From positions 434,001-498,000 of the forward strand of contig NZ_FMMP01000006.1 in assembly GCF_900095725.1 (NCBI RefSeq): 64,000 nt of DNA, written 5' to 3'. Within the stretch, counting starts at the first letter, position 1. Each line of letters opens with the position of its first letter. The DNA comes from Cellulosilyticum sp. I15G10I2 (GTDB lineage: Bacteria > Bacillota > Clostridia > Lachnospirales > Cellulosilyticaceae). Below the pieces are notes generated by a model. The model saw nothing but the letters and a program-made list of their open reading frames with translations. It searched no databases and was not told the origin of the DNA. Shown one piece after another: positions 25,737-35,270 of the stretch. The position numbers were made by a program, and so were the translations under genes.

Positions 25737-26857
25737 TGACGGTGAACGCTTATTATTTGCCTTTGCAGTTTTTTGCAGCTGAAAATGAAGGGAAAACTGA
25801 GAAAGCTACAAGTAAAAAAAGAGAAGATGCCAGAAAGAAAGGTCAAGTTGCTAAGAGCACAGAGTTAAATACTGCGGTTATTATCATAGGCTTTTGTGCA
25901 TTAATGGTTTTATTTGGCGGCTATATGTTAGAAACTATCGAGCTCAACCTGGCAAGAAGCATACGTGTTATTCCTGATGTACTTAGCCGAAATGATAATC
26001 AGTATTTATTAATTTTACTATCCGAAGCAATTGTTAATATAGTCATTACATGTATACCTTTATGGATGGGTTTATTTATTATGGCATTTGGAATAAGTTA
26101 TGTACAAGTAGGGTATAAACCTACCTTTGAACCTCTGCAGCCCAAGTTTTCAAAAATGAATCCACTTACTGGTATTAAGAAAATTATTTCAAAAGATATG
26201 TTAGTTACACTTGTACTAGCACTAGGTAAAGTAACGCTTTTAGGTACTATTATTTTTAATGTTATTAAGTCTCAAATTCCTATATTTTTAAATTTTTATG
26301 ACTTTACGCCCGCTCAAGTATTAATTAATATTTGTAGTACAATTATAAGAATAGGCTTTTTTGCTGGGGGAGCATTTACAATACTTGCTGTTGTAGACTA
26401 CCTCTATCAAAAATATAAGTATGAAGACAGTATTAAAATGACAAAGCAAGAGGTCAAAGAAGAATATAAAAATGCAGAGGGAGATCCTCAAATAAAAGGC
26501 AAGATTCGTCAAAAAATGCGAGAAGGTTCATTAAAACGTATGATGCAGTCTGTTCCGCAGGCTGATGTTATTATTACCAACCCTACACATTTTGCAATTG
26601 CCATCCAATATGAGCCTAATAAAAATACTGCCCCTATTGTAGTCGCAAAGGGCGTTGATTATGTGGCACAAAAAATTAAAGAAAAAGCAAAGGAACATCA
26701 TATACATATTGTAGAAAACAAACCTTTGGCAAGAACTTTATATTATACTGTAGATATAGATAAGGAAATACCACAAGAATTATATGGTGCTATAGCAGAG
26801 GTGTTAGCTTTGGTATACAGCTTAGAGGATAAAAAGGCAAACAGGAGGCGTAAATGA
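25736..26857 (+). CDS. flhB: Flagellar export switch protein FlhB
   Basis: FlhB controls substrate specificity switching in export. The 373-residue protein has the early EGKTEKATSKKREDARKKGQ segment, four membrane segments (about 45-65, 95-120, 150-175 and 195-220) and a cytoplasmic domain with the autocleavage motif NPTH at residues 282-285. Length and motifs are normal. It overlaps flhA. Confidence 0.96.
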   Translation: MTVNAYYLPLQFFAAENEGKTEKATSKKREDARKKGQVAKSTELNTAVIIIGFCALMVLFGGYMLETIELNLARSIRVIPDVLSRNDNQYLLILLSEAIVNIVITCIPLWMGLFIMAFGISYVQVGYKPTFEPLQPKFSKMNPLTGIKKIISKDMLVTLVLALGKVTLLGTIIFNVIKSQIPIFLNFYDFTPAQVLINICSTIIRIGFFAGGAFTILAVVDYLYQKYKYEDSIKMTKQEVKEEYKNAEGDPQIKGKIRQKMREGSLKRMMQSVPQADVIITNPTHFAIAIQYEPNKNTAPIVVAKGVDYVAQKIKEKAKEHHIHIVENKPLARTLYYTVDIDKEIPQELYGAIAEVLALVYSLEDKKANRRRK

Positions 26858-28896
26858 TGAAGTTTAAAGCGGGAGATGCTATATTAGGATTGTTCGTAAT
26901 AGGCATTTTATTTTTAATTATTATACCTTTACCAAGCGCTGTTTTAAGTATATTTCTTATTTTAAATATTTCAATAGCGGCAATGATCCTCATGAGTGCA
27001 CTTTTTTCAAAAGAGTCTTTAGACCTGTCATTATTTCCTACAATGTTATTATTAACGACATTATTTCGTTTAGGGCTTAATATTTCTTCAACAAGGCTTA
27101 TCTTGAGAGACGGGTTTGCGGGAGATGTCGTACAAGCCTTTGGGGAATTTGTATCAGGCGGAGATTTAGTGATTGGAACTATTATATTTATAATTATTAC
27201 AATTGTTAACTTTCAGGTTATTACAAAAGGATCAGAGCGTGTAGCTGAAGTAACAGCACGTTTTACACTGGATGCAATGCCGGGAAAACAGATGGCAATT
27301 GATGCAGACTTAAATACAGGCTTTATAGATGATGAAGAAGCCAAACGCAGAAGAAAGAAAATACAAGATGAAGCAGCTTTTTTTGGATCAATGGATGGAG
27401 CTTCTAAATTCGTAAAAAATGATGCAATTGTAGGGTTGATTATTACAGTTGTAAATATAGCAGCAGGCATTATTATTGGTGTTGCCAGCAAAAACATGGT
27501 ATTTGCTGATGCCCTTCAGAAGTATACCATTTTGACTATTGGAGATGGGCTGGTTAGTTCGATACCTGCACTCTTGATTTCTACTGCAACAGGTATTTTG
27601 GTTACAAAAACAAATTCGGATGATAGTATGAGTAAAGTCATCTTAAAGCAACTTGCTTACTCACCTATTGTACTTTATGTAGTAGGTATTACGTTGCTTG
27701 TTCTTGGACTTTTCACACCTATGGGGCCGCTGGTAACCTTCCCTATCGCTATTATTTGGTTTATTATTGCGTATAGATTTTCAGTTAAGCAGAAAATTGA
27801 AGTGGTTAGTTCGGAAATTAATAGTGAAGACGAAATGGCAGAAGAAATTAGAAAGCCTGAAAATGTTATTTCACTATTGCAAGTTGATCCTATAGAACTC
27901 GAGTTTGGGTATGGCGTAATTCCTTTGGCAGATGTGAACCAAGGGGGAGATCTTTTAGATAGAGTTGTTATGATAAGACGCCAAATAGCCCTTGAGCTGG
28001 GAAGTGTCGTACCAATTATAAGATTAAGAGATAATATTCAATTAGCGCCCAATGCCTATAGTATTAAAATAAAAGGGGTAGAAGTTGCTAAAGGAGAAAT
28101 ATTATTTGATCATTATATGGCAATGAATCCAGGGTATATTGAAGAAGAGATAGATGGTATTCAGACCACAGAGCCAGCATTTGGACTTCCGGCACTTTGG
28201 ATTACCGAACTACAAAGAGAGAAAGCTGAAGTTAAAGGTTATACAGTAGTAGATTGCCCTTCAATTATCGCTACGCATTTAACAGAAGTAATTAAATCAC
28301 ATCTTCATGAACTGCTTAGCAGGCAGGATGTTCAAACCCTTATTAGTAATGTTGGAGAGACGCATCCTACACTTATTGAAGAACTTACACCGAAACTTTT
28401 AAGTATTGGTGATATTCAAAAAGTACTTTCTAATTTGTTAAAAGAGCATATATCTATAAGAGATTTAGTAACAATATGCGAAGTACTTGCTGACTATGGG
28501 GTAACAATAAGAGATACAGATGTTTTAACAGAATATGTTAGACAAGGATTGTCCCGCAGTATTTCAAAAAAAATATTTGGGGATATGACTAATCAAGTCA
28601 TTACCCTAGACCCAGCTGTTGAACAGCAAATTATGGAAAATGTACAACATACAGAACAAGGATCTTATGTTGCGTTAGACCCTAGAACAATTCAAAATAT
28701 TATTGCACAATTAAAAAAGGAAATTGCAAAACTTACATCTGTAGGACTACAGCCCATTATTTTAACTTCACCAATAGTCAGAATTTATTTTAAGCATTTA
28801 ACAGAACAGTATATTCCAGATCTAATTGTTATTTCTTATAATGAAATAGAGCAAAATATAGAAATACAGTCAATAGGAATGGTGAGTATAGCATGA
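26854..28896 (+). CDS. flhA: Flagellar export protein FlhA
   Basis: FlhA is the nonameric export engine that binds chaperone-substrate complexes. The 680-residue protein has about eight membrane segments in the first 325 residues. It carries the cytoplasmic FHIPEP-type segment (VAEVTARFTLDAMPGKQMAIDADL near 130-150) and a large C-terminal domain. AGGAGG at 26843-26848 serves ATG 26854 or 26857. It overlaps flhB and flhF by four bases each. Confidence 0.97.
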   Translation: MMKFKAGDAILGLFVIGILFLIIIPLPSAVLSIFLILNISIAAMILMSALFSKESLDLSLFPTMLLLTTLFRLGLNISSTRLILRDGFAGDVVQAFGEFVSGGDLVIGTIIFIIITIVNFQVITKGSERVAEVTARFTLDAMPGKQMAIDADLNTGFIDDEEAKRRRKKIQDEAAFFGSMDGASKFVKNDAIVGLIITVVNIAAGIIIGVASKNMVFADALQKYTILTIGDGLVSSIPALLISTATGILVTKTNSDDSMSKVILKQLAYSPIVLYVVGITLLVLGLFTPMGPLVTFPIAIIWFIIAYRFSVKQKIEVVSSEINSEDEMAEEIRKPENVISLLQVDPIELEFGYGVIPLADVNQGGDLLDRVVMIRRQIALELGSVVPIIRLRDNIQLAPNAYSIKIKGVEVAKGEILFDHYMAMNPGYIEEEIDGIQTTEPAFGLPALWITELQREKAEVKGYTVVDCPSIIATHLTEVIKSHLHELLSRQDVQTLISNVGETHPTLIEELTPKLLSIGDIQKVLSNLLKEHISIRDLVTICEVLADYGVTIRDTDVLTEYVRQGLSRSISKKIFGDMTNQVITLDPAVEQQIMENVQHTEQGSYVALDPRTIQNIIAQLKKEIAKLTSVGLQPIILTSPIVRIYFKHLTEQYIPDLIVISYNEIEQNIEIQSIGMVSIA

Positions 28897-30008
28897 GAAT
28901 CTTAAAAATAAAAGGTAAAAATGAAGAAACTATCTTGGGTCAAATCAAAAAGGAGTATGGTGATTTGGCTGTTGTGATTAGTACACAACAAGAGAAAGAA
29001 ACAGGGATCTTTAAATGGTTTAAGGCGCCTAAAACAGTGGTGACAATAGCTGTAAAAGACCAAGAAGACTATTCTTTATCTGCTAAGAATGAGTCTCAAA
29101 AAGAGCAGCCTATAGATACTGTTGCATATAATGTTTTATTATCACTTAAAGATCAAATTGAAACAATGCAAAGTTCTATTACAGATTTGAAGAGATCTAA
29201 TGAAAAGCATCATATGCCTTCTGAAAATAAAGAAAGCAATAAGATTATAGATATTTTAAAAGCCAAATTGTCGGATGAAGGAATTAACCAAGAGCTTTTA
29301 GATATTATATTAAAAGGCATTTCTGAAGAGTGTGAAGTTGAAGAAATCGTAAGGATATTATATGTGAATATAGAAGAGCTATTAAAGAAGGGACTATACA
29401 GTAAAAATCTCCCTCAAATAGTCTTTTTTATAGGGCCTACGGGTGTTGGGAAAACGACTACCATAGCAAAATTAACTGCAGATTATGTGCTTAATCGGGA
29501 TAAAAAAGTAGTGTTGTTTACATCGGACACGTATAGAATAGCAGCGATTGATCAATTAAAGACATACGCTGATATATTAGGCGTAGATATAGAAATTATT
29601 TATGAAGAAAATGAGCTTATACAGTATATAGAGAAATGGAAGCATGCAGATCATATATTTATTGATACTGCAGGCAGATCACATAAGAATAGTGAGCAAA
29701 TTGAAGACATCAAGAATCTGCTTGCTAGTGTGGAACAAAAACAAGTTTTTTTAGTACTTAATGCAAATACTTCATGCAAGGATGTAAAAAGTATTGTTGG
29801 AATCTATGAAAAGGTCTACCCTGATTTTGAGCTAATTATTACTAAGTTAGATGAAACAGATGAAATAGGAAATGTTATGAACATAGCTTATTATGCTAAT
29901 AGACCTATTTTGTATTTAACCCATGGGCAAAATGTACCTGCAGACATATCAGGATTTAATGCAGACGAATATACTAGTTATTTGTTAGGGAGAATTAATT
30001 ATGAATGA
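28893..30008 (+). CDS. flhF: Flagellar GTPase FlhF
   Basis: FlhF is an SRP-type GTPase that helps set flagellar position and number. The 371-residue protein has a basic, variable N-terminal region, an N domain (about 110-165) and a G domain with GPTGVGKTTTIAKL near 180, DTYRIAAIDQLKTYA, and DTAGRS (about 257). It overlaps flhA and the following MinD-like gene, with which it normally acts as a pair. Confidence 0.95.
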   Translation: MRILKIKGKNEETILGQIKKEYGDLAVVISTQQEKETGIFKWFKAPKTVVTIAVKDQEDYSLSAKNESQKEQPIDTVAYNVLLSLKDQIETMQSSITDLKRSNEKHHMPSENKESNKIIDILKAKLSDEGINQELLDIILKGISEECEVEEIVRILYVNIEELLKKGLYSKNLPQIVFFIGPTGVGKTTTIAKLTADYVLNRDKKVVLFTSDTYRIAAIDQLKTYADILGVDIEIIYEENELIQYIEKWKHADHIFIDTAGRSHKNSEQIEDIKNLLASVEQKQVFLVLNANTSCKDVKSIVGIYEKVYPDFELIITKLDETDEIGNVMNIAYYANRPILYLTHGQNVPADISGFNADEYTSYLLGRINYE

Positions 30009-30879
30009 TCAAGCGGAGCAACTTAGAAAAATAGTATCTTCTACTAAGCCAGCTGAAGATAAAACAAGTAATATGAAAGTTATTACTATTGCAAGCGGAA
30101 AAGGTGGGGTTGGCAAAAGTAACTTTACAGTCAATCTCGCTTTATGTCTTAAGCAGCTGCATAAAAATCCCGTTATATTAGATGCTGATTTTGGACTTGC
30201 AAATGTAGAAATTATCCTAGGCGAAAGACCAAAGTTTAATCTGGCACATCTTATAAGAGAAGAGTGCGGACTTAAAGATTTAATGACTAAAAGCAAGTAT
30301 GAAATTTCTTTTATCTCAGGGGGATCAGGTATTAATGAAATGATGTTTTTACCGTCGGATAAAATTGAAACGATCGGAAAAAGTTTAATACAATTAGAAG
30401 ATATGACGGATACTTTACTAATTGATACAGGGGCTGGAATCAATGATATTGTGCTTAAATTTTGTATGCTAGCACATGAGGTTTATATTGTTGTAACACC
30501 AGAACCAACTTCTATCACTGATGGCTATGCACTCATCAAAACTTTAAAAAGTGACTTTACAATGCAAAGTAAAATTAAAATTGTTATTAACAAAGCCACT
30601 TCAAAAGAAGAGGCCCACGAAGTTTTTACAAAGCTACATTATGTATCTAAAAATTTTTTGAAGACAGAAATAGAATATGTAGGTTATATTCCATATGATG
30701 AAAAAGTTCTAAGTGCTGTAAAAAGTCAGATTCCAGTTGTGATATACGATAAAAAATCTAAAGCAAGTGCAGCATATTATCAGATCAGTAAAAGTATAAT
30801 ATCTGATAATATTTCAGATAATACACCTAGAGAAAAAGCGAGTTGGATTACTAAATTTAAACGTATTTTTACAAATTAA
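30001..30879 (+). CDS. flhG: MinD-like ATPase FlhG (YlxH)
   Basis: FlhG is the MinD/ParA-type ATPase that controls FlhF and so flagellar number. The 292-residue protein has the deviant Walker A GKGGVGKSN (about 34-42), a DADFGLANVE motif near 60-69, and DTGAG in the Walker B region. It overlaps flhF by eight bases. It is followed by a 90-bp gap, the largest gap between cheY-fliO and sigD, before cheB. Confidence 0.93.
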   Translation: MNDQAEQLRKIVSSTKPAEDKTSNMKVITIASGKGGVGKSNFTVNLALCLKQLHKNPVILDADFGLANVEIILGERPKFNLAHLIREECGLKDLMTKSKYEISFISGGSGINEMMFLPSDKIETIGKSLIQLEDMTDTLLIDTGAGINDIVLKFCMLAHEVYIVVTPEPTSITDGYALIKTLKSDFTMQSKIKIVINKATSKEEAHEVFTKLHYVSKNFLKTEIEYVGYIPYDEKVLSAVKSQIPVVIYDKKSKASAAYYQISKSIISDNISDNTPREKASWITKFKRIFTN

Positions 30880-30969
30880 TTTATTTTCTCATAGTACTCA
30901 AGAATACATAAAAATAAACAGTAAAAGTAGGTATATTATAAGTATACTACATCATTATAGGAGACTAGC

Positions 30970-31614
30970 ATGATTAATAACCAAAATCCTAATTATTTAA
31001 AACATAAGGAGGAAAAAGTGGACTATGAGTATATTATTGCAATGGGAATATCGACAGGAGGACCAAAACTACTCAATCAATTATTGCCCAAATTAGAAGC
31101 AGAATTATCTGCCGCATATGTTATTGTGCAGCATATGCCTCCAGGTTTTACGAAACCACTCGCAGATAGACTTAATAATGTTAGCAGTCTGCAGGTAAAA
31201 GAAGCGGAGAATGGTGAAACATTAAAGCGTGGCGTTGTTTATATTGCCCCAGGGGGCAAACAGTTTCAAATTACTAAGCAAGCAGCGCCACAGGTTTTGC
31301 TTACTGACGAAGAACCTTATAAAGGGCATAGACCTTCTGTAAATGTCATGTTGAATTCACTGGCAAAACTAGATTTAGATAAAAAGCGTATTATCGTTAT
31401 TATTATGACGGGTATGGGCACTGATGGATTAGAGGGTGTTACTAACTTAAAAGAGGCGACTAATTGCATTGTAGTAGCTCAGGATAAGGACTCTTCTACT
31501 GTATATGGCATGCCTAAAGCAGTTGCGAGTGCAGGACTTGCAGATTATGTTGTTCCTGCAGAAGAGATTAATCAAATAATTAAAAAGATAGCGGGGGGTA
31601 ATTATGGACGTTAG
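30970..31614 (+). CDS. cheB: CheB methylesterase catalytic domain without receiver
   Basis: The 214-residue protein matches the C-terminal methylesterase/deamidase domain of CheB, which removes methyl groups from chemoreceptors. The catalytic triad is visible as S28 (GISTGGP), H55 (VQHMPPGF) and D152 (MTGMGTDG). The N-terminal receiver domain and linker of ordinary CheB (about 350 residues) are absent, so control by CheA phosphorylation is not possible in the usual way. Two starts are plausible: ATG 30970 after AGGAG, and GTG 31018 after AAGGAGG at 31006-31012, which would leave only the catalytic domain. No remnant of a receiver is seen in the preceding 90 bp. Confidence 0.9.
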   Translation: MINNQNPNYLKHKEEKVDYEYIIAMGISTGGPKLLNQLLPKLEAELSAAYVIVQHMPPGFTKPLADRLNNVSSLQVKEAENGETLKRGVVYIAPGGKQFQITKQAAPQVLLTDEEPYKGHRPSVNVMLNSLAKLDLDKKRIIVIIMTGMGTDGLEGVTNLKEATNCIVVAQDKDSSTVYGMPKAVASAGLADYVVPAEEINQIIKKIAGGNYGR

Positions 31615-33652
31615 TCAATATCTACAAATATTTATTGAAGAATCAAAAGAAAATCTACAAAGGCTGAATGAGAATTTATTAAAACTTGAAGGGGCACCAG
31701 ACGACATTCAAACCCTTAATGAAATATTTAGAGTGGCGCATACACTTAAAGGTATGGCCGGCACGATGGGGTTTGTAAAAATGCAGAAGTTAACACATAA
31801 TGTTGAAAATGTTTTATCAGAAATAAGATCGGGCAAGTTAAAAGTTAATGTAAGTATGCTGGATACTTTATTTCAATGCTTAGATGCATTGGAGAATTAT
31901 GTTGAAGAGATTATCAATACTTCTGGGGAGGGTACTGAAGACTATGCGCTTTTGATACAAGAACTCGAAAATATTACAAGCAAGCAAAGTTCAGATGTTT
32001 CGGTGCAAAAAGATATTCCCAATAATGCTACAGAAAAAGAGCAGAGTTTAAATACAAATACGCCAGATGAAGAGATGGTTCAGTTAATAGAATTGCCAGA
32101 ATCACAAGGGCTCATAAAAGATAAGGCAATGAATATGGGAATGAATGTTTTTCAAATGGAGATTAAGTTATCTGCTAATTGTGTATTAAAGTCTGCAAGA
32201 GCTTTTGTTATTTTTACTGAACTTGAAAGATTAGGCGAAATAGTTCATTGTGTACCAAGTGCTCAAGATATAGAAGACGAAAGATTCGATAGTTCATTTA
32301 TATTAGTATTTATTACAAAAGAATCTAGACAAAAACTGCAAGAAATTATTCTGAGTGTATCAGAAGTAGAAAGTGTTGATGTTACACCATTTAAACAAGG
32401 TGAGTTCGTTGAAGAAGACTCTGCTATAGCAAATAAAGAGGAAGACACACAAAATGCTAATCAACAAGATAATAATGCTGCTCAAAATGGAAAACAGCAA
32501 GTATCAAGTAAAACAGTTAGGGTTAATATTGATAGGTTAGACACCTTGATGAATTTAGTAAGCGAGCTGATTATTGTTAAAACACAGCTTGAAGGGCTTA
32601 ATATGACGGCTCAAAACTCAGAAGGAAACTATAATGACTCCGTTGAGTATTTAGAGCGCGTTACAACGAGTTTACATGATGCTGTTATGAAAGTAAGAAT
32701 GGTACCAGTAGAATTGGTATTTAATAGATTCCCTAGAATGATAAGAGATGTATCTAGGAAAATCAATAAAGATATAGAGCTTATTATGTCTGGAGAAGAG
32801 ACAGAGCTTGATCGTACAGTTATCGACGAGATAGGAGATCCACTGATCCATCTTTTAAGAAATGCGGCAGATCATGGACTCGAAACAACAGAAGAGCGCG
32901 TTCATTTGGGCAAGCCCAAAAAAGGAACGATTAAACTCCAAGCTTATCAAGACGGCAATAGCGTTGTAATAGAAGTGCAAGATGATGGCCGAGGCATCGA
33001 TATTAATAAAATTAGAAATAAAGCTGTTCAAAGAGGGACTATTACTAAAGAAGAGTCACTTACAATGAGTGAGCAGGAGATTATTGATCTTTTATTTAAG
33101 CCAAGCTTTAGTATGGCAGCAGAAATTACTGACTTATCAGGAAGAGGCGTAGGACTTGATGTTGTTAAAAGCAAGATTACAGCATTAGGGGGACATGTAG
33201 AAGTTCAAACAGAACTTGGAAAAGGAAGTAAGTTTATAGTGCGTCTGCCTTTAACACTTGCTATTATTCAAGCACTTATGATTAATATTGGCAATGAAAA
33301 ATATGCAATACCACTAAGTAATATTCAAAATATCGAAGATGTGAAAAAAGAAGATATTCAGCTTGTTCAAAAACAAGAGGTTATTGTTGTACGTAATGAA
33401 ATCATTCCAATTGTCAGATTACATAATGTACTTGGTTTGCCGCAGGAAGAAGACAAGGATCTGATGATGGGTGTTATCGTCAAAAAAGGTGAGCGTCAGG
33501 TTGGATTTATTATAGACTCTTTAATTGGACAACAAGAGATAGTTATTAAGTCATTAGGCAAATATTTAAGCGGAATTGATATTATAGCAGGTGCTACGAT
33601 ATTGGGTAATGGAGAAGTAGCCTTAATTTTAGATATTAATTCATTAATTTAA
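31604..33652 (+). CDS. cheA: Chemotaxis histidine kinase CheA
   Basis: CheA receives signals from chemoreceptors and phosphorylates CheY. The 682-residue protein has an Hpt domain with H46 (VAHTLKGMAGTMGF), a P2 CheY-binding domain (about 175-265), a Gln/Asn-rich linker, a dimerisation domain beginning KTVRVNIDRLDTLMNLVSELI near 302, an ATP-binding domain (LLRNAADHGLE, DDGRGID, GRGVGLDVV), and a CheW-like P5 domain. All normal domains are present. It overlaps cheB. Confidence 0.97.
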   Translation: MDVSQYLQIFIEESKENLQRLNENLLKLEGAPDDIQTLNEIFRVAHTLKGMAGTMGFVKMQKLTHNVENVLSEIRSGKLKVNVSMLDTLFQCLDALENYVEEIINTSGEGTEDYALLIQELENITSKQSSDVSVQKDIPNNATEKEQSLNTNTPDEEMVQLIELPESQGLIKDKAMNMGMNVFQMEIKLSANCVLKSARAFVIFTELERLGEIVHCVPSAQDIEDERFDSSFILVFITKESRQKLQEIILSVSEVESVDVTPFKQGEFVEEDSAIANKEEDTQNANQQDNNAAQNGKQQVSSKTVRVNIDRLDTLMNLVSELIIVKTQLEGLNMTAQNSEGNYNDSVEYLERVTTSLHDAVMKVRMVPVELVFNRFPRMIRDVSRKINKDIELIMSGEETELDRTVIDEIGDPLIHLLRNAADHGLETTEERVHLGKPKKGTIKLQAYQDGNSVVIEVQDDGRGIDINKIRNKAVQRGTITKEESLTMSEQEIIDLLFKPSFSMAAEITDLSGRGVGLDVVKSKITALGGHVEVQTELGKGSKFIVRLPLTLAIIQALMINIGNEKYAIPLSNIQNIEDVKKEDIQLVQKQEVIVVRNEIIPIVRLHNVLGLPQEEDKDLMMGVIVKKGERQVGFIIDSLIGQQEIVIKSLGKYLSGIDIIAGATILGNGEVALILDINSLI

Positions 33653-33665
33653 GGGGGAAAGAGAA

Positions 33666-34118
33666 GTGGACTATACATTTCAAAGTATAAAACAGTATAT
33701 TGTGTTTAAACTCGACGAACAACTTTATGGGATTAATATACAGAATGTGCAAATTATAGAAAGAATTAAATCAATTATGAGAGTCCCCAAGGCACCTGTT
33801 TGTGTAAAAGGAGTTATGAATTTAAGGGGAGAGATTATACCAGTAATAAGTTTAAGAGAACAGTTTGAACTGTTGCCTGCAGAGTATACGGATAAGACAA
33901 GAATTATTATTGTAAAATTAGATGAGGCAATGGTAGGCATAATAGTTGATGAGGTGAAAGAGGTTATTGAAATCTCTGAAGAACAAATAGAAGCTGTTCA
34001 AAACATTCAAGGAAAAATTAAGACAAATCATATATTAGGGGTTGGGAAAGTTGAGTCAAATATTATCACACTGTTAAATCTTTCAAATATTATTGAAGAA
34101 TCGTTTGAAAGTTTATAG
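33666..34118 (+). CDS. cheW: Chemotaxis coupling protein CheW
   Basis: CheW bridges chemoreceptors and CheA. The 150-residue protein is a single CheW domain with IVFKLDEQLYGINIQNVQIIE and VMNLRGEIIPVISLREQF. It starts with GTG at 33666 after AAGGGGG. It is co-transcribed with cheA. Confidence 0.95.
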   Translation: MDYTFQSIKQYIVFKLDEQLYGINIQNVQIIERIKSIMRVPKAPVCVKGVMNLRGEIIPVISLREQFELLPAEYTDKTRIIIVKLDEAMVGIIVDEVKEVIEISEEQIEAVQNIQGKIKTNHILGVGKVESNIITLLNLSNIIEESFESL

Positions 34119-34136
34119 TAGAATAGGAGGATTAAA

Positions 34137-34760
34137 TTGGGGGAAAGAGATTATCAAAATATAACAGAAGAAGAAATAGATATGCTAAGGGAAGCCGGAA
34201 ATATTGCCTCAGGTAATGCTATGACTTCACTCGGAAAATTAATTGGATGCACATTAGATATGAATGTTGTTAAAGTACGTATTGAAAAGATACAGGAACT
34301 AACAGACGTATTAGGCGATGCTGAAGAATTTATTGCGGGCATGTTAATTAATGTTTATGGCGATCTCAATGCAATGCTCTTACTGGCATTAGAGGCAGAC
34401 AGTGCGATAAAAGTAGTTAATCGTATGTTAAGTAAAGAAGTATCACATGTAGAAGAATTTGATGAAATTGATATATCTGTTTTATGTGAAACAGGCAATA
34501 TACTTGCAGGGTCTTATCTAAGTGCCTTGAATACATTCACTGGACTAGAGCTAGATGTTTCAACTCCGCAAATATCTATTGATATGGCAGGAGCTATTCT
34601 AAGTTATCCGGCTATCGAGTTTGCAAAAAATGATAATTCAATGTTGTTTATAGAGACTGAATTTAGGGATACTAATCAGGTCTTAAATGGTACCTACATT
34701 CTTATTTTGGATAATGATTCCTACAATAAAGTCATAGATTCATTGGGTAATTGGCTATGA
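34137..34760 (+). CDS. cheC: CheY-P phosphatase CheC
   Basis: CheC removes phosphate from CheY and binds CheD, forming a feedback loop in Firmicutes and Archaea. The 207-residue protein has two E-x2-N active sites (EAGNIASGNAM near 19 and ETGNILAGSYL near 119). The start is TTG at 34137, with AGGAGG at 34125-34130. It overlaps cheD. Confidence 0.94.
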   Translation: MGERDYQNITEEEIDMLREAGNIASGNAMTSLGKLIGCTLDMNVVKVRIEKIQELTDVLGDAEEFIAGMLINVYGDLNAMLLLALEADSAIKVVNRMLSKEVSHVEEFDEIDISVLCETGNILAGSYLSALNTFTGLELDVSTPQISIDMAGAILSYPAIEFAKNDNSMLFIETEFRDTNQVLNGTYILILDNDSYNKVIDSLGNWL

Positions 34761-35248
34761 GTGAGGGAAATATTATTAAAGTAGGTATGGCAGATTTAAA
34801 TGTTGTTAAGGCACCGGATATTTTAACAACACTTGGACTTGGTTCGTGTGTGGGAATAGCCTTATATGATCCAAGTGTTAAGGTTGGAGGACTTGCACAT
34901 ATCATGCTGCCTGACAGTAAGCAGATAAAAAACAATAGTAATATTGCAAAATTTGCAGATACTGCTATTGTAAAGCTTATAGAGGATATGGTTAAAATAG
35001 GTGCTAAAAGCAACAGGATTATTGCGAAGATAGCCGGTGGTGCTCATATGTTTGAGTTTAAAAATATGGATGATATGATGAGAATAGGTACAAGAAATAT
35101 AGCAGCTGTAACGCAAATACTAGAAGAACTGATGATTCCGATAGTAGCAAATGATACGGGCAGTAATTATGGAAGAACAATTGAACTTCATACAACAACA
35201 GGCTCTTTGTTAGTTAGAACAATAGGTCATGGTATTAAAGAAATATAG
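34757..35248 (+). CDS. cheD: Chemoreceptor glutamine deamidase CheD
   Basis: CheD deamidates glutamines of chemoreceptors and activates CheC. The 163-residue protein has the catalytic pattern TLGLGSCVGIALYD (nucleophile Cys) and VGGLAHIMLPDS (His). It starts at ATG 34757 inside the cheC stop (ATGA overlap). Confidence 0.94.
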   Translation: MSEGNIIKVGMADLNVVKAPDILTTLGLGSCVGIALYDPSVKVGGLAHIMLPDSKQIKNNSNIAKFADTAIVKLIEDMVKIGAKSNRIIAKIAGGAHMFEFKNMDDMMRIGTRNIAAVTQILEELMIPIVANDTGSNYGRTIELHTTTGSLLVRTIGHGIKEI

Positions 35249-35270
35249 TAAAGATAGCGGAGGTTCTGAT

